A stretch of DNA of 64,000 nucleotides, taken from the NCBI GenBank assembly GCA_013076295.1, contig RQOL01000786.1, positions 62,001 to 126,000 of the forward strand. The letters are read 5' to 3'. This DNA is from Sanderia malayensis (lineage: Eukaryota > Cnidaria > Scyphozoa > Semaeostomeae > Pelagiidae). Shown one piece after another: positions 10,681 through 23,202 of the stretch (position 1 is its first letter; the number at the start of each line of letters is the position of its first letter). The position numbers and the translations under genes were made by a program. The notes beneath the pieces were generated by a model. That model had not been told where the DNA came from. It searched no databases and saw only the letters and a program-made list of their open reading frames with translations.

Positions 10681-12429
10681 ATCTAAGAACATAAATCGTT
10701 CACGACTTTACTAGCAACACTAATTGGGGGTCATAAAATTGGATTAGGTGTAGATTGTCTATTTAATACCCTGGCAGGCTGTTGAAAATATATTGCATGG
10801 CGAGATCTCCAAAAAGAATTACCATGTGTTATGTTCCACTGCTATGCCATGATGAAAAAACAGAATAGTTTCATTTACAAGAGTAATACTGTAAAAAGGT
10901 AAAGAGTAAATAGATTTAATTTCTACCAATAAGTGCTAAAAAATTCTGTACAATAAAGAAATGAAGTTTGAATTGCGAAAATAAAGTTAGATTAATGAAG
11001 AAGTTAGCTTTAAATTTAAATTTGAAATCAACTGGTTTTAAGAAATATGTTTCATTTTAATTGTCAGCTTGTGTTTTTTGGAGATGCAGTTTTAATAGAA
11101 CAAGAATTATGCTACACTATTTATATCAGTCCAAGAAAAGACGAAATGGGTTGTTAGGAAAAGATAGTAACAGAACTTAAGAAAATATTGAAGTTAATTA
11201 AGAAGAAAAGAATTGTAATGGCCTAGGCAAAAAACTGAAGACAGTTTATTGTCTTTAGTCTCCGAATGATTGTTGTGCGTGTATAACTAAATCTCCTCAG
11301 TTCACAAAACTCCAGTATTTAGATGTCTTCACTGCACTAGCTCAGATAACGAAAGAATGCACAATTTGGTCTCTCCCAGACTTGAGTGAAATTTGGACTG
11401 CAAAAATTTTTGCAGAAGCCCAAACTGTGGCTGCAATTTCTTTTGTTTCCAGTCAGCACATTTGCAAGAATTTTTTCAGCAGAAGTCAGCATATTTTTAA
11501 AACAGGCCTCTTTGCTGCAAATAGTTATGGGTCTCCTTATCACCCTTATTCAACTATATACTTATTTAGGTTGAATATTAAATCTGTGACAATTTACAAT
11601 TTTTACAATAATTTTATAATTTACTAGGGATAAGAATTTGAACATTTAAATTTTTAAAGATTGACACTGATTGGAAATGAGAATCTATTCTTGTAGAAAT
11701 TTACATCAGGATATTGTGCATCTTTTAATATATAGTTTGTTATGGTTATTTTAAAAATAAAGAATACAGGAATAAATATGCACTGTAATGTTGAAGAAAT
11801 ATGCACTCTCTGTTAACTTGACAAAAATGTCATATGGTTTTGACTACTGTGAGGTCATATCTGCAATCCGATCTCAGTTATCTCTTTCATGGAAAATATA
11901 ATAGTCCAGGCGGTGAGTGAGGTAGGTATCACCTGAGTGGGTAATTTATGGGACAAGCATATTCTAGACCAGTTTTTGACGTAGAATCGGAATCTGGATG
12001 TTATTCATGAAAACGAGGACGCTTTTTTGAGATATTGCGTAATATTGCCATGGTTTTGGTCAAAATTCTTAACAGGCTGCGCAACGTGCTGAATTTGCAA
12101 ACAATTAGTGGAAATGGCTTTCCTGTGACTATAGTAGCTTAAAGGTATAGCTCGTTTCCTAATCTGGATGCTAAAGTCTCATCGGAGGGTAGCCTCGGTT
12201 TCAAGCTATGTGATTTATCAACACTTAATTCATGAAGTACCAACCAAAATCCATAAATATCTTAGGTACTCACAACAAAACATTCAAAATTGATGTGACA
12301 AGCATGCTTCCACTTATTAGATTAACACATCACTTTTTATGTCATAACAACCATATGTAATACTTACTTCTGTCTGTCTGCTCTTTTATTATAGGGGTTA
12401 GTGTATCAATTGTAAAAAGAGGAAAAAAT
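10681..12429. other. Spacer, nothing recognised
   Basis: AT-rich sequence. Overlapping short frames at 11,337-11,640 lack any motif. A single diverged unit of the 4.9-5.8 kb tandem repeat lies near 11,830-11,900. Confidence 0.4.
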
Positions 12430-13629
12430 GAATATGGCTTGCCACCCCAGACGGAAAAAATATTTATAACAGATCCAGAACTGGCCATTGCCATCCACAA
12501 AAATACAACTCAAAGCCCTAGGCTTGGAAGCGTTATGATTCAAGGAGAGCTACGCTCGTGTGATATATGGGTGCCACGGGACAGAATAAGAGAGTCTCTT
12601 CTAGGAATGCACCCAGTTAATGTGCTTTTTAGAAATACCCAACCAGTGAAGAGAAGGCAGTATAAGGTGGATGCGCCAAACTCAATTTGGCACATTAACT
12701 GCAACCTAAAAGTAGCCAAGTACGAATTTTTTGTATGCAATTGTAGGTTTCAACTTGCACACATAGTGTCTATCATAATCAAACAAAGCCTTTATATAAG
12801 TGCAATACATACATGTTTTCATGTTCTATTTTAGAAAGTTTGGGATAGCTATTCGTGGAGCTATTGACAGGTGCTCCAGGAAAATATTATACATCGATGC
12901 TTGCAACAACAAGTCAGGTGCTTGTTCTTGAATGCCATAGCAGAGTACGGATGGCCTTATAGAATTAGAACAGATAAAGGAGGGGAAAATTGTTTAGTCG
13001 CAGACTAATGCGAGAACAAAGAAGCGAGAAAAATCTGACACCACATTGTGTTGGATCATCAGTCCACAATCAATGTATAGAGAGGTAAAGTAGACTTTAT
13101 GTACATTTTAGGGTTTCAATATTTACATTTTAAACAATTCAGTGTTCCTTTTGTTTTGTCACAAAAATGGTTCATAACACAAATTTATAGGAATGAAAAG
13201 CCTTATTTGCATTATTATTGTCAAGATTCTTTAATTTTCATCATGATTAGGTTATGAGTGGATATGAGACATTGTGTGACTCAATTGTTCATGGAGATGT
13301 TTTTCGACATGCAATCTGCCTCTTTGTCAGAAAAGGATAACCCAGTGGACTTCTATTGTGCACGAGCTGTCTTTACAACAACTGTGAACTTCCAGTTGCA
13401 GAAATCTAAAACACATTGGAATAACCATAGCATGTCAACACAAAATCAAGCGACTCCAAACCAAGTATTTGTGTCCGGTGCAATGAAGCGTCATGGCAGT
13501 GGACTTAAAGAGTTTGCAGGAATGATCTACGTCAAACCATTAGAAAACACTAATGAAAATGATAATGATAATGAAGAACATGACCCTCTTGTCCCAGAAA
13601 GTGAAACAGAGAAGAAGTCGCAGAATTAG
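12430..13629 (+). pseudogene. Integrase-core (rve-like DDE) protein, decayed
   Basis: The N-terminal frame (12,439-12,740) gives an HTH-like segment, GELRSCDIWVPRDRIRESLL, and PNSIWHINCNLKV, where the first catalytic Asp of the usual 'LWHLDGNHK'-type motif appears as Asn. A probable intron (donor near 12,721, acceptor TTCTATTTTAG at about 12,834) leads to GIAIRGAIDRCSRK. Then, after frame changes, comes EYGWPYRIRTDKGGEN with the second Asp, and a final open frame (13,258-13,629) with HWNNHSMSTQNQATPNQVF and an acidic tail. This matches eukaryotic integrase-core proteins with a C-terminal 'W-x-x-H...P-x-Q' box. Stops and the Asp-to-Asn change indicate a pseudogene. Confidence 0.6.
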
Positions 13630-14269
13630 TCACTACGATAAACAAGGTTTCAGTTCCTGAATGAAAGAAAGAAGAGCTTCAAATTTCGTTTGCATGCAGT
13701 GGAGATGATTTGGACTTGGGATGGAGCCGTTACTTGCACACAGGATCCTTGTTTTTATAACTATTTAATGAAAATTGATAACTTTTATCAATTCTTTTCC
13801 TCTTAGATTAATTTCAAAGTACCAATTAAAAGAGCAGTCGGATATTTCTTTAAATTTAAGAGTTGCATTTTTATTCAGCTCTAAATGGCTCAATGTAAAG
13901 CTCTCACATATTGTACATTATTTGACTAAGCCATTTTATCATAATATGTTTAACTCCCACAAGCACGTATACCAATGAATGAAAAGTTTAATGATTGAAA
14001 ATATGACCACGTGAGAAAAAACTTCTGGCTAATCCGCTGCATGAACTGAAAAGTTGTTTATCCTTCTTGAAACCTTCCCGCAGGAATTTCTCGTAAAATG
14101 TAAGGCTAGTATATGCAAAATTCTTCACAATGCCGGTTTGCCAATTTCTGTAGTCTTTTTCAGCTCAGAGGCCAGGGTCCTTAGCAAAGGGCCTACCATG
14201 AATTATTGCGGCACCACTAATTTGGCCCCTGAGCCTTAAAATCCTTCTAATGACTGAAAAAATTCTTTC

Positions 14270-14598
14270 GAGTGTAGCGATCCAATTACTGGGCAGTTGT
14301 AGAGTGTAGCAAACCAATCATGTGATGGCGGCAAGCCTTTGGGAATCGGTGGTAGCTCCTCTTGACTATAGCAAGCCAATCAGAGCCGATCAGAACGTTG
14401 ATTTGGTTGCGGCCAGTTGGATGGACAAGTTCTTTCAGGTTGTTGTTGTGTTTGCCTCCACCTCAACAACATTTTATGTTTATCTCCAAAATGGCGAAGG
14501 AAAGCGATCATCTTGTGAATGTGTTGGGTAATCCCGACCTTTCAGTAGCAGAGAAAATAGCCTTAGTGTCAGAATTAGAGATAAAATTTAGATCCTAG
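14270..14598 (+). other. CCAAT-rich region and 35-codon ORF
   Basis: Three CCAAT/CCAATCA boxes (near 14,282, 14,311, 14,374) precede an ATG in good context (AAAATGG, 14,491). It opens a 35-codon frame, MAKESDHLVNVLGNPDLS..., ending at 14,598. It looks like a promoter and first exon, possibly of another copy of the integrase-core family. No splice donor could be assigned. Confidence 0.3.
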
Positions 14599-15689
14599 AT
14601 TGTAAATATTTTTGAAAATAGAAAGAGCCAACGTGCGCAACTTAAGCCTTGCGAAGTTTCCAAGCTACAATTTCCAATCCATCGAACTTGGTAGAGCTCA
14701 GGAATTTTTACCTGTTAGGTTAGTACCTATAGTACATGAGGCCAATAATGACACTACGTTTTGTAACAGTATAAGTAGAATCAGAATGATTCACAGGCTA
14801 ATAGAAAGTTAGTAAAGGTTAGGACATACTGATAAGCAAGATTTTTAAGATCTTCATTAGTTTGGAGTTGGAACAGTGTAAAAGAGGTTAAGCACATGCC
14901 CTAGCACATTCACAAGACCAGCCTGGGCCTTTGTCTTTGTGAAAGGAGACTGTGACACGGAATTACCTTTATATTTGATTTTGTGTCCATTCTTAACTGT
15001 AAAATAGTACCTTCCCATCCCTTATACCTTCCCATATGAGTACCCCATAATGGGCCTTTCCGTACCCTTAACCTAGAATACATATTATCCCAATCTGATG
15101 ATCTTTCAAATATTTTTCACAGGACTTCTGGAGATAGAAATTGCTTATAAGATGCATGCTCCATATCATTAATATAAAGTGAGAGCTTATTTGCCTGTCT
15201 ACAAAGCCAACCTCTATAGAGCTGTTTAGAAATGCAGAGTATTATGCCAACCATCCAATTATGTATGGTCAATCACTTAATTGAAAGCAGCTAAATGAAA
15301 ACACCATCTTCTTAATCCTACTCTCGCAGTATGTCTATAAATTGTTTAGTAAAGATGACCGTATCCCTGCTGTGCTTGAAGAAGCAAAAGCAAACACCAA
15401 GTCATTCATATATTCATCATTTTTGTGCTTGTTAGCTCTGTGTTCTGTTATTGGCATGCCAATTGAATCTCTCTATAGAATAGAAGGTGAAAATGTTGAA
15501 TATAGAAGTTGAAAATGTTGAAAATGTATGTAAAATATTGTTCAATGCAACAGTTTGCCCTCGTGGTTTTGATCATGAATTACATGAAAATGAAAAGATG
15601 TCCATTTTCTGCTGTGCTGCAATGCCCCCAGACTATGCCATAACAGGAAATCAACCTGACAATAAAGATCATTGGTACCTCTTATGCCA
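14599..15689. other. Spacer, nothing recognised
   Basis: Sequence between the small ORF and the hAT remnant. A weak coding-like stretch at 15,330-15,660 could be the degraded N-terminal region of the hAT gene, but no motif is readable. Confidence 0.35.
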
Positions 15690-18150
15690 TCAAAACTAGG
15701 CAATGTCACATTCTCCTTGCCGAGAGCTTTTCTTCACATGGAAACCAAAGTTGATAAGACTATATATGGTGCATCTACTTCCTCAAAGTCTTTGTTATGT
15801 CTCACATCGGAAAAGAAAAGAAAGCAGCATCAACTAACTCTTCTTGACCATTTTAGAGCCAAAATTCCCAACATACATGATGATGTCCCAAAAGAACCAT
15901 CTAAGATAAGAAACTCTGTGGCAGACACTTCCCATGTTGCTCGTGCTCATGCTGATCAAAATGATCTAAATACAACTGTTTCCCTTTATGTCAAACTTGA
16001 TGTTAACAATACAAATATTGAACCTATGATATTTGATATTGAAAGTGGCATTGGCAATTTTTACCAGAATTCAGCCATTTTATCTGATGAACCAAAGTAT
16101 GCCCTGTTAACAAATACTGCAAAGCCCACTTTCGCATGTCCTTCAACCTCTTCTGGCAAAAAATTTCAGTTAAAATGGTTATCTGACTTTCCATGGTTAG
16201 CATATTCACAAAAGCTAGACGGTGCCTTTTGTTTACCTTGCGTTCTTTTCCCTTCAAATGAAACTAGTCGGCACGTTCAAAAACTGGATAGGCAATGCCA
16301 ATTCCCATTCAATACTTGGTCAACAGTGATCCCATGGTTTCGAGCCCATTGAGAGAAATCTCCTGTTCATCGAACAGCTACTTTGAAGGCCACGCATTTT
16401 ATAGACTGCTTTGAAAATAAGCTCAAGTCCATTGATGTCCAAATGAATAAAATAATGAGCAAACAAATTGAGGCTAACAGAGCAAAATAAACACCCATAG
16501 TTGGAGCAGTAATTCTTTGTGGGCACCAGAACAATTCACTAACAGGTCACCACGATGATTCTGAGAATTATGATAAGAAGGAAAATCATCCGGGGAACTT
16601 GCAAGAGATAATAAAATATTTGCTAAAACTTGGCGATAATTCAGTTTTCGAGGATCACATAGCCAACGCACCAAAATCGGCTACATATCTTTTGAAAACG
16701 ACACAGAATAAATTAATTCTTTACGCTTCTGGCTGAGGAAGCTGCAGATGTCAGCAATGTTGAACAAATGCCATTGGGTTAAGATACGTCGACAGAGAGT
16801 CGCAAATCAGAGAATCTTTTGTGGGTTTTTTCCCTTGCAACGAGGGCATGACCGGTGAAGCCATTTCAAATAAGATCCTGGATGGTATTGCAAAATTGTC
16901 CCTTGATATGAACTTTTGTTGTGGGCAAGGGTATGATGGTGCTGCAAATATGTCTGGCAAGTGTGCAGGAGCAGCCTCAAGGACTACTAGAGTCTTTCCC
17001 AAGGCTCCATATGTTCATTGTGCGTCTCATGATTTGAATCTTGCTGTTGCATCAGCATGCGATACACCATTGGTGAAAAACATGATGAGCACTGTACGTG
17101 TGGTATCGGATTTTTTCAATGTCAACGCCAATAGGTTTGGCTTTTTTGCGGCAAACATTAAGGCCATTTTGCCAACTGCTTCCCATACACACGTTTGCCG
17201 AACCAAATGGCTAGCACAGATCGATGGATTGGATGTCTTTGCCCAGGTTTTCGTGCCAGCTCTGCATGCCTTAGAAAAAATGAAATGAAATGTCTCCCGA
17301 GAATGGAATACCAATACTGTACACAATGCTAGCGGTCTTTTCAACTCGTTATCAACATTCCAGTTCATTGTTCCACTAATTGTCATTTCCAGGTATCTCG
17401 AGATAACGAGGCCACTAACAAAGCAGCTTCAGGGTGTATCAATAGATGTAATAGCAGCAAATGAAAAAATATCTCTTCTCTATGCTAGCCTTCAGAGATT
17501 AAGAAGAGAAAAATCAAAATGTCACGCTGAGTGGTTTGCTGAAGCAGCCAAGCATGCTTCATCTGTAAACATCAAACCATCCCAATCACGAACTGTGGCT
17601 AGGCAGGTGCATCGTGTCAATACTTCTGTGGAAACTCTTTGTCAATATTATGAGCGGAGTGTGACGCTGCCGTTCATCGACCATTTGTCTCAACAAACCC
17701 AAACCCGCTTCTCTGAGCAAAACAAATCTCCACTTGCAGGGCTTTTTGCGTTCCCCTCAAAAGCGGTGTCTCTGTCAGACTGGAAAGACAAATTTTCTGT
17801 AATTTTAAACCTATATAAGAATGACCTTGATGAGCCCCGCTGCATCAAAACAGAATTAAAAATGTGGGAAGACAAGTGGCTAATGATGGACAAGGGTCCA
17901 CCACCAGAGACATTGTCTACTTTGCTGCCGAGAATAGACCAGAACAGCTTCCCCAATGTATATACTGCCATGAAGATCTTAGCAAACTTACCATTAACAA
18001 GATGCTGCCGCGAAAGATCTATATCTGTATTGTGCTTGCTAAAACATACCTTCGCAACACAATGACTGAAGATAGATTGAATGGCCTTGCTCTTCTTCAC
18101 GTCCATCGTGCTATCGTTATAAGCATAGATAAAGTCATTGACCCAGACTG
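15690..18150 (+). pseudogene. hAT-superfamily transposase (TTF zinc finger/DUF4371 type), decayed
   Basis: The first part (15,672-16,352) contains FQLKWLSDFPWLAYSQKLDG followed by AFCLPCVLF, the TTF-type zinc-finger region of this hAT group. The middle (16,821-17,288) has GQGYDGAANMSGKCAG and YVHCASHDLNLAVA, catalytic-core motifs of DUF4371 hATs. The end (17,595-18,150) has FPNVYTAMKILANLPLT, CRERSISVL and, in another frame, LRNTMTEDRLNGLALLHVHR, the hAT dimerisation domain. At least four frame breaks or stops separate these blocks, so it is inactive. A short insertion or noise fills 16,360-16,820. Confidence 0.8.
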
Positions 18151-18539
18151 AAATTTAATTTTCTTCAATAATTATTTCATTGTTTGTTTCAATATTTTGT
18201 TTCAAAGTTGAAAAAAATTGAAAGCTACACTACTTTTTCTGTTAGCGTTCTCTCCCCCTTTCAATGCATTTTTCTGTTTAGGAAGTAGCATTTGTTTTCC
18301 AAGATTCTAAAGGGCGTGGTCTGCAAATTTTTTTTTGGCACTTTCCCCAGACCTCTGAGCTATACTCATTCTTTTTTCTGGATCCACCCCTGACGATATT
18401 AGCAACATTAGATTATATGATATAGTCCAAGTAACAATATTGATCAAGTATTATATCTTTTGTCCAGGGATAGTTATTGATTCCTTTCAAGGAAGTATGA
18501 ATGGTACCACAAATCTCAACTAGCAACTAGTAGCAACTT

Positions 18540-18860
18540 TCCCGCAAGGTATGATGGAAAATTATGAGGAATACTACCCAGAAGACCAGTTTGGAACGAG
18601 CTTTACAGTGAGTTTTCCTCGCATGATTATTTCCAGTCATATTGCGCGAATATAAAGGGCCCAAAACATGGTGGCTACACAGCTTCTGGGTCGGGGCCGC
18701 GATTACACGGCTTCTGTCGGCCTGTCAGCCCACCTGATCCAAGCTATTGGCCGCTGGTCAAGCACGGCTCACGAACCCCACACATAAAGCTACAACAAAG
18801 TCAGCTGACCACTGCCCCTTATGCGTTGTCACAAGGGGCTCAAGAGAGTTAAGTATAGCT
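18540..18860 (+). pseudogene. Tyrosine recombinase remnant 2 (DIRS-like)
   Basis: A readable piece, SAHLIQAIGRWSSTAH (about 18,730-18,775), is the conserved segment just before the active tyrosine in DIRS/Crypton-type recombinases. Upstream, in another frame, HSFWVGAA replaces the HSFR-x-G box. The expected tyrosine is not readable in frame. It precedes a palindrome array and a tail homologous to those after the remnant at 1,390-1,960. Confidence 0.6.
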
Positions 18861-19084
18861 ATTTAAATCGTCGTTACTAATACTTCGTTATTATCCTTGC
18901 TATTTATTTAACCATCTGGGTAATTCCTTTTATTTCTATTCTGAATTGTAGCCAACGTCACGTGTGGAACCTATTACTATCGGACTCGACGTTATCAGCA
19001 GCCCTGGAAAAACAAATGCGTTGCTTTGATCAAATTCAATGGCTATCATTTCCAAGTGCCTTGTTGATGATGCAGTGTTCAAAG

Positions 19085-19240
19085 ACCTCGTTGAAGGTTC
19101 CAACATTAAAATACCTCGCTGAAGGTTGCAATATAAAAATACCTCGCTGAAGGTGCAGTGTTTGAAATACCTCCTCGGAGGTTGCAGTGATAAAAGTATA
19201 CCTCGTTGAAGGTGCAGTTGTTAAATGCCTCATGGAAGGT
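19085..19240 (+). repeat. Array of six 14-bp imperfect palindromes (ACCTCGCTGAAGGT)
   Basis: Units start at 19085, 19113, 19141, 19169, 19200 and 19227, a period of 27-31 bp. The fourth unit, ACCTCCTCGGAGGT, is a perfect palindrome; others match at ACCT/AGGT arms. The position between recombinase remnant and element tail is the same as for the array at 2,327-2,561, but the repeat sequence differs. Confidence 0.85.
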
Positions 19241-19249
19241 AGCTACCAC

Positions 19250-19692
19250 CGATGAAAAATGCCACGCCTTTGGGCTTGCGTGGCCTTATGCCTGCAGCCT
19301 TCCTTTTTGGCTTTTGTTTTCCTTAGGAGGTTTCTGGCGGCTGCCCGGTGGTGTCGTCTGCAGGGGCCTCCGTTATGATTTTTTGATTGCGTATAGTAAC
19401 TTTTACCTTAGCCATTTGTTCCTGATCTGCCATTTTTGCTAAGGGTTATTTTTTGGGGAGATGGGAGGAATTGCTAGCTCCCAAGCCAACTAGGATTAAT
19501 TCACTATTACCTATAAGGTTAGACTTAAGAAATGAGTATCATAAGTTGTAGTCTTTACGTTCGGGATTCGTGGGGTCACACTACGTGTTCTGTGGACGGA
19601 GTTTGTCGGAATCACCGACCGTAAATGCCTTTCTTTGCTCAAGCAATCCGGGCCGGTAGGCTAACCGCCCAATTTCTTGAGATAGCTTAATC
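19250..19692 (+). repeat. 3' tail of the tyrosine-recombinase retroelement, copy 2
   Basis: Matches 2,600-2,990 in several blocks, including the final GGCTAACCGCCCAATTTCTT. The copies differ by small insertions and substitutions. Confidence 0.75.
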
Positions 19693-20330
19693 GTGCTTAA
19701 ACCCGAGCAACTTGCCGCCCGTTCAACTAAAAAAACACGTGCTTCTCCCTGCTGGTTTTGCATCTCATTAACTCGGTCCTCGGAACTTTCTAGAAAGTCG
19801 GAACACAAAATGGGCCATAACTCCCGAACCGCTGGGGTTAGAAATTAGCGGAAAGCTTTAGTTTCATCAGCACAATGCAGCGATCATTTGTATACCAATT
19901 TGCACCCTTATTGAATCCCAGGAAAAAAGCATTTCAGTGGCAACGCCCGCTCCTTTGATCCCATTGTTTGGTCGAACGTTGATTGTTCAAGAAACAATAG
20001 GTCATTGTTCACAGTCGGCGGGTCACGTGTCGACGTAGATTATATAATAGAGACTAGCCGGGGGCACTCTCTACGCTCGCTTCCCGGAGCCCGTCAAATA
20101 CAAAAAGTTTAATGTGGTTGGCACGCATCGCGCGCTGCATTCGCTAACGCTCATGCCCTTTCCCACCCCACGTACATTGTTTTGGCTCGCCCTGGCTCCC
20201 CTGTCTATCTATTGTCACGATTGTAGTGTTTAACATGCATGAAAATTAGTTTTAGCGATCAGCCTCGTTTTCATTTGAAAATCGTCATTTTCGTCAGGTA
20301 AGCCTTGTACTGATGGTACAGTAGATAAGA
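19693..20330 (+). repeat. About 640-bp dispersed repeat, copy 1
   Basis: Highly similar to 60,472-61,118 in the same orientation, from AAACCCGAGCAACTTGCCGC through GGAACTTTCTAGAAAGTCGG, a CCCATTGTTTGGTCGAACG block, a TATATAATAGAGACTAGCCG promoter-like block, and GCGATCAGCCTCGTTTTCAT. It encodes no protein of note. The copy abuts the retroelement tail. A TATATA-CTAGCCGG section could be an internal promoter. Confidence 0.85.
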
Positions 20331-21500
20331 TGCAAGATCAAAGTTTGTTTTGTTTTAGGGAGAACAACAATTAGTCTGCTATTAGTTGAGTGCATGCATT
20401 GACACTTGGCTGTGGTACATTGTCAACCTAATACAAACAATAAAGGAACATCTATGATGAGCATCCAGAATTTAAATTAATGTTGACTTACAGAGGTATG
20501 GTTTTGTTTCCATGATAAGATGATACTGATGCATTGGATTTTGACAAATCAATAGGTATGAAGTCTCCAATACTTGCATTTGTACAATGATGTACATCAG
20601 TAGATCTACAAAGTGAAAGAGACAAATTATATTGTATTTAACATGTTGGTTTATTACTATCGATGGTAAAAATAATTGAATTTGGATAAGATAGCCCTTG
20701 GGAGCTGAATAAGTTGATAGCGAAAAATGGCTTTTTCATAATTAGTGACTTTGTTTAACTGGAATAACAATTGGGACTTTCTTGACTGTATTGTAACGTA
20801 GTATTAAGAATATATTAAAAGCCCTCATAGCAAAAATTAAGTGTGACTTAAGCAACAATAGTTTCCTTTCTTTCACATGATTAAGAGGGTCCATTTAGCG
20901 TGGATGAATAAATATAAATGAGGAATTTGAAAAAGGTTGCCTTACAGCATGTGCTGTTTACAGGCGTTGTTATTATAGGATAGTAATCAGCACTTGGTAA
21001 ACAATAGGATACAATAGCAAAATGGGGAAACTTATGGACCTGCCTGAATAGAGGTTCCAGAGACCATGACATCTTAAGTTCAGAAATTATCTTAAATGAA
21101 GAGAGAATCTGTTGAGTTTAATTTTCCGTTGATGTTGATTTAATGTATGTCAATGTGAAAAGAAATAAAGAAATTAATATTGATCAGTATGACATGACAT
21201 TATAGTAGGTATGACATTACAGAGAAAACCGATCATACAACTGGCCTAAGAAATTTGTAGTTAAAATGTCAACTTGAATGGGGTGATACTAAAAGTAAAC
21301 TCTACTTACCCTTCAGCTATGGCAAAATGAATGTTTCTCTCAGCTTTATTTTGTCTTATTTCAGCATCAAGTTCCGTTGCGATCCAAGATTTTGGAAACG
21401 AATATTGGGACAGCACAACCACCAATATGAAAAATTGCTACGTTGATGAAAGACAGCATAAATCAAAATCATACAACAAATTCTATTGTTATGCAGTCTC
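20331..21500. other. Spacer, nothing recognised
   Basis: Non-coding in all frames beyond short chance ORFs. Possibly the 5' region of the candidate spliced gene that follows. Confidence 0.4.
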
Positions 21501-21540
21501 GCTTTGACGTAATTTTCTGATTGAGCTGGATTGGACTGAA

Positions 21541-22789
21541 CAAAGAACATGCTGGCAATGCGTCCTTCCTTTCATCTTTCTGTTCTGTGAGTGGGTCACT
21601 GGCAATGGTAAGTAGGTTTTCCAGATCATATTATATCATTGCGATCTTTCAGGTTACATCTTTAAAATAATCTGTAGCGTTTCTGTGAAGGTTTTGATTC
21701 ATTTTTCTAGTGTATAAGACTTTAGCAAATATAGTATTTGACCACGAATCCCTTGAGAATAGGCCACATTTGAGAAAATTGGATGCTAGAGATAAGATAC
21801 ATTGTTCGCATTGGAAATTGAGATACGATTCTGTGCTACTTACGTTTTATTACATGTATTATTCGTGAATTTTAGGTACTCTCTGTGCTACTCTCTTCGT
21901 ATGGGATTTGTGTGGTGCGATGTCAATGGCGGCAATTTTTGACTGTTCTTCAGGTAAGTATATTGAATTATAGGAGATCATTATGCATCCGAAAGGCCAC
22001 ATCTAGTTCATTTATAAAGACGGGTTTTTGAAATACATTTCTTGCAAATTTTTAGGGTTTGTGTCCCAGCATGTGAAAGAAGAGTTTAAAGGTACTGTTG
22101 GTGATAAATATTTGTTGGCGAAATGCATGGTTTTTGAAAGGTAATAGTCTTGTTATAATTTTCCACAATATTATTATTATTCATGCCTGATAACTATAGT
22201 TTCTAGACAATTTACTAATAGACACTGATAACAAAATCTAACAGACAATTTAACAATTTAATGAAACAAACAAATAACATTGAAACAAAACGAACAAAAG
22301 ACAAACACGAACATGATATGACTAACAACAACTACTTTTTATAACTGCCCCTTACCAAAGATACAATTTCTGTTGTGGGCACTTCTGCCCACATGCATCT
22401 GGTAAGGGCTTCCACTTTCTTTTCGTTTCCTTTTTTTGTGTGTTTTTTTGTTTTTTAAAGTTTTTTTTTTCAAAATTTTTATATTGATTTCCTCAGATGT
22501 CCTGTAGAGAAGAACACATTGTTACAGAAGGAATTAAAAGTAAGCAATATGTTATACACACTGATGAGATGGGAATTTTGCATTGCAACTTACGCTATTT
22601 CATCCTTTGTTAAATATATATTAATATATTAACATATTATTACTCTCTTCATATGGCATGAAGCTTCCATTAATTATTGTATATTATATTTTTTATTGGT
22701 ATATTTCACAGATGAGATGGGAATTTTGCATTGCAACTTACGCTATTTCTTCCTTCGTTAAATGCCTGCCTTCGGTGCTAACGAAGTGA
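21541..22789 (+). CDS. Candidate spliced host gene, function unknown
   Basis: Five segments join through GT-AG introns with compatible open phases: up to 21,607 (donor GTAAGT), 21,876-21,953 (acceptor TTTTAG, donor GTAAGT), 22,056-22,140, 22,497-22,539 (acceptor TTCCTCAG, donor GTAAGC) and 22,712-22,789 (acceptor TTTCACAG, ending TGA). Local peptides include LPFIFLFCEWVTGN, GAMSMAAIFDCSS, VKEEFKGTVGDKYLLAKC and PVEKNTLLQKELK. The first two are hydrophobic and could be membrane segments. The start exon was not found and no family is recognised. A 40-bp stretch at 22,563-22,602 is repeated at the last exon (22,712-22,751). Confidence 0.35.
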
Positions 22790-23016
22790 AACTTGGTGCC
22801 TTTGTGAATGGCACTGAATTTGAAGGCACATTGCCTTTTTAGTGACCCAATATCAGTAAAGTCGATTAGCTAGGATTAATATGAGAACAATATATTAAAA
22901 ACAGTGACTCACATAGGACACAATTGTGTTTCCTTTTAAAGCAGTTTGATAATATATGCATGACATTTATATAGATTTATCAATATATGGATGATAGTAT
23001 TTTTCAATGTTACCTC

Positions 23017-23145
23017 AGTTTCCTCACCACAATAAACCACTGTGGGTTCCTTCGCCACTTCAGGCTCAACTGCTGCAGGCACAACTGCTGCAGGCTCAAC
23101 TGCTGCAAGCTCATTAATGATGGCAAGTTCCATTTCACTATCCAT
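23017..23145 (-). CDS. Possible first exon of a minus-strand gene
   Basis: A TATATATA-type box just upstream (23,150-23,175) precedes ATG at 23,145. The frame, MDSEMELAIINELAAVEPAA..., contains an Ala/Val/Glu/Pro repeat and ends at a donor GAG|GTAACA at 23,016. Later exons were not found; a weak candidate lies near 22,770-22,840. The repeat makes codon bias uninformative. Confidence 0.25.
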
Positions 23146-23202
23146 GTTTACACTATATATAAATATATTGTCATTGTCAGTGAAAGGTGAGTTAATAGGC
23201 AA

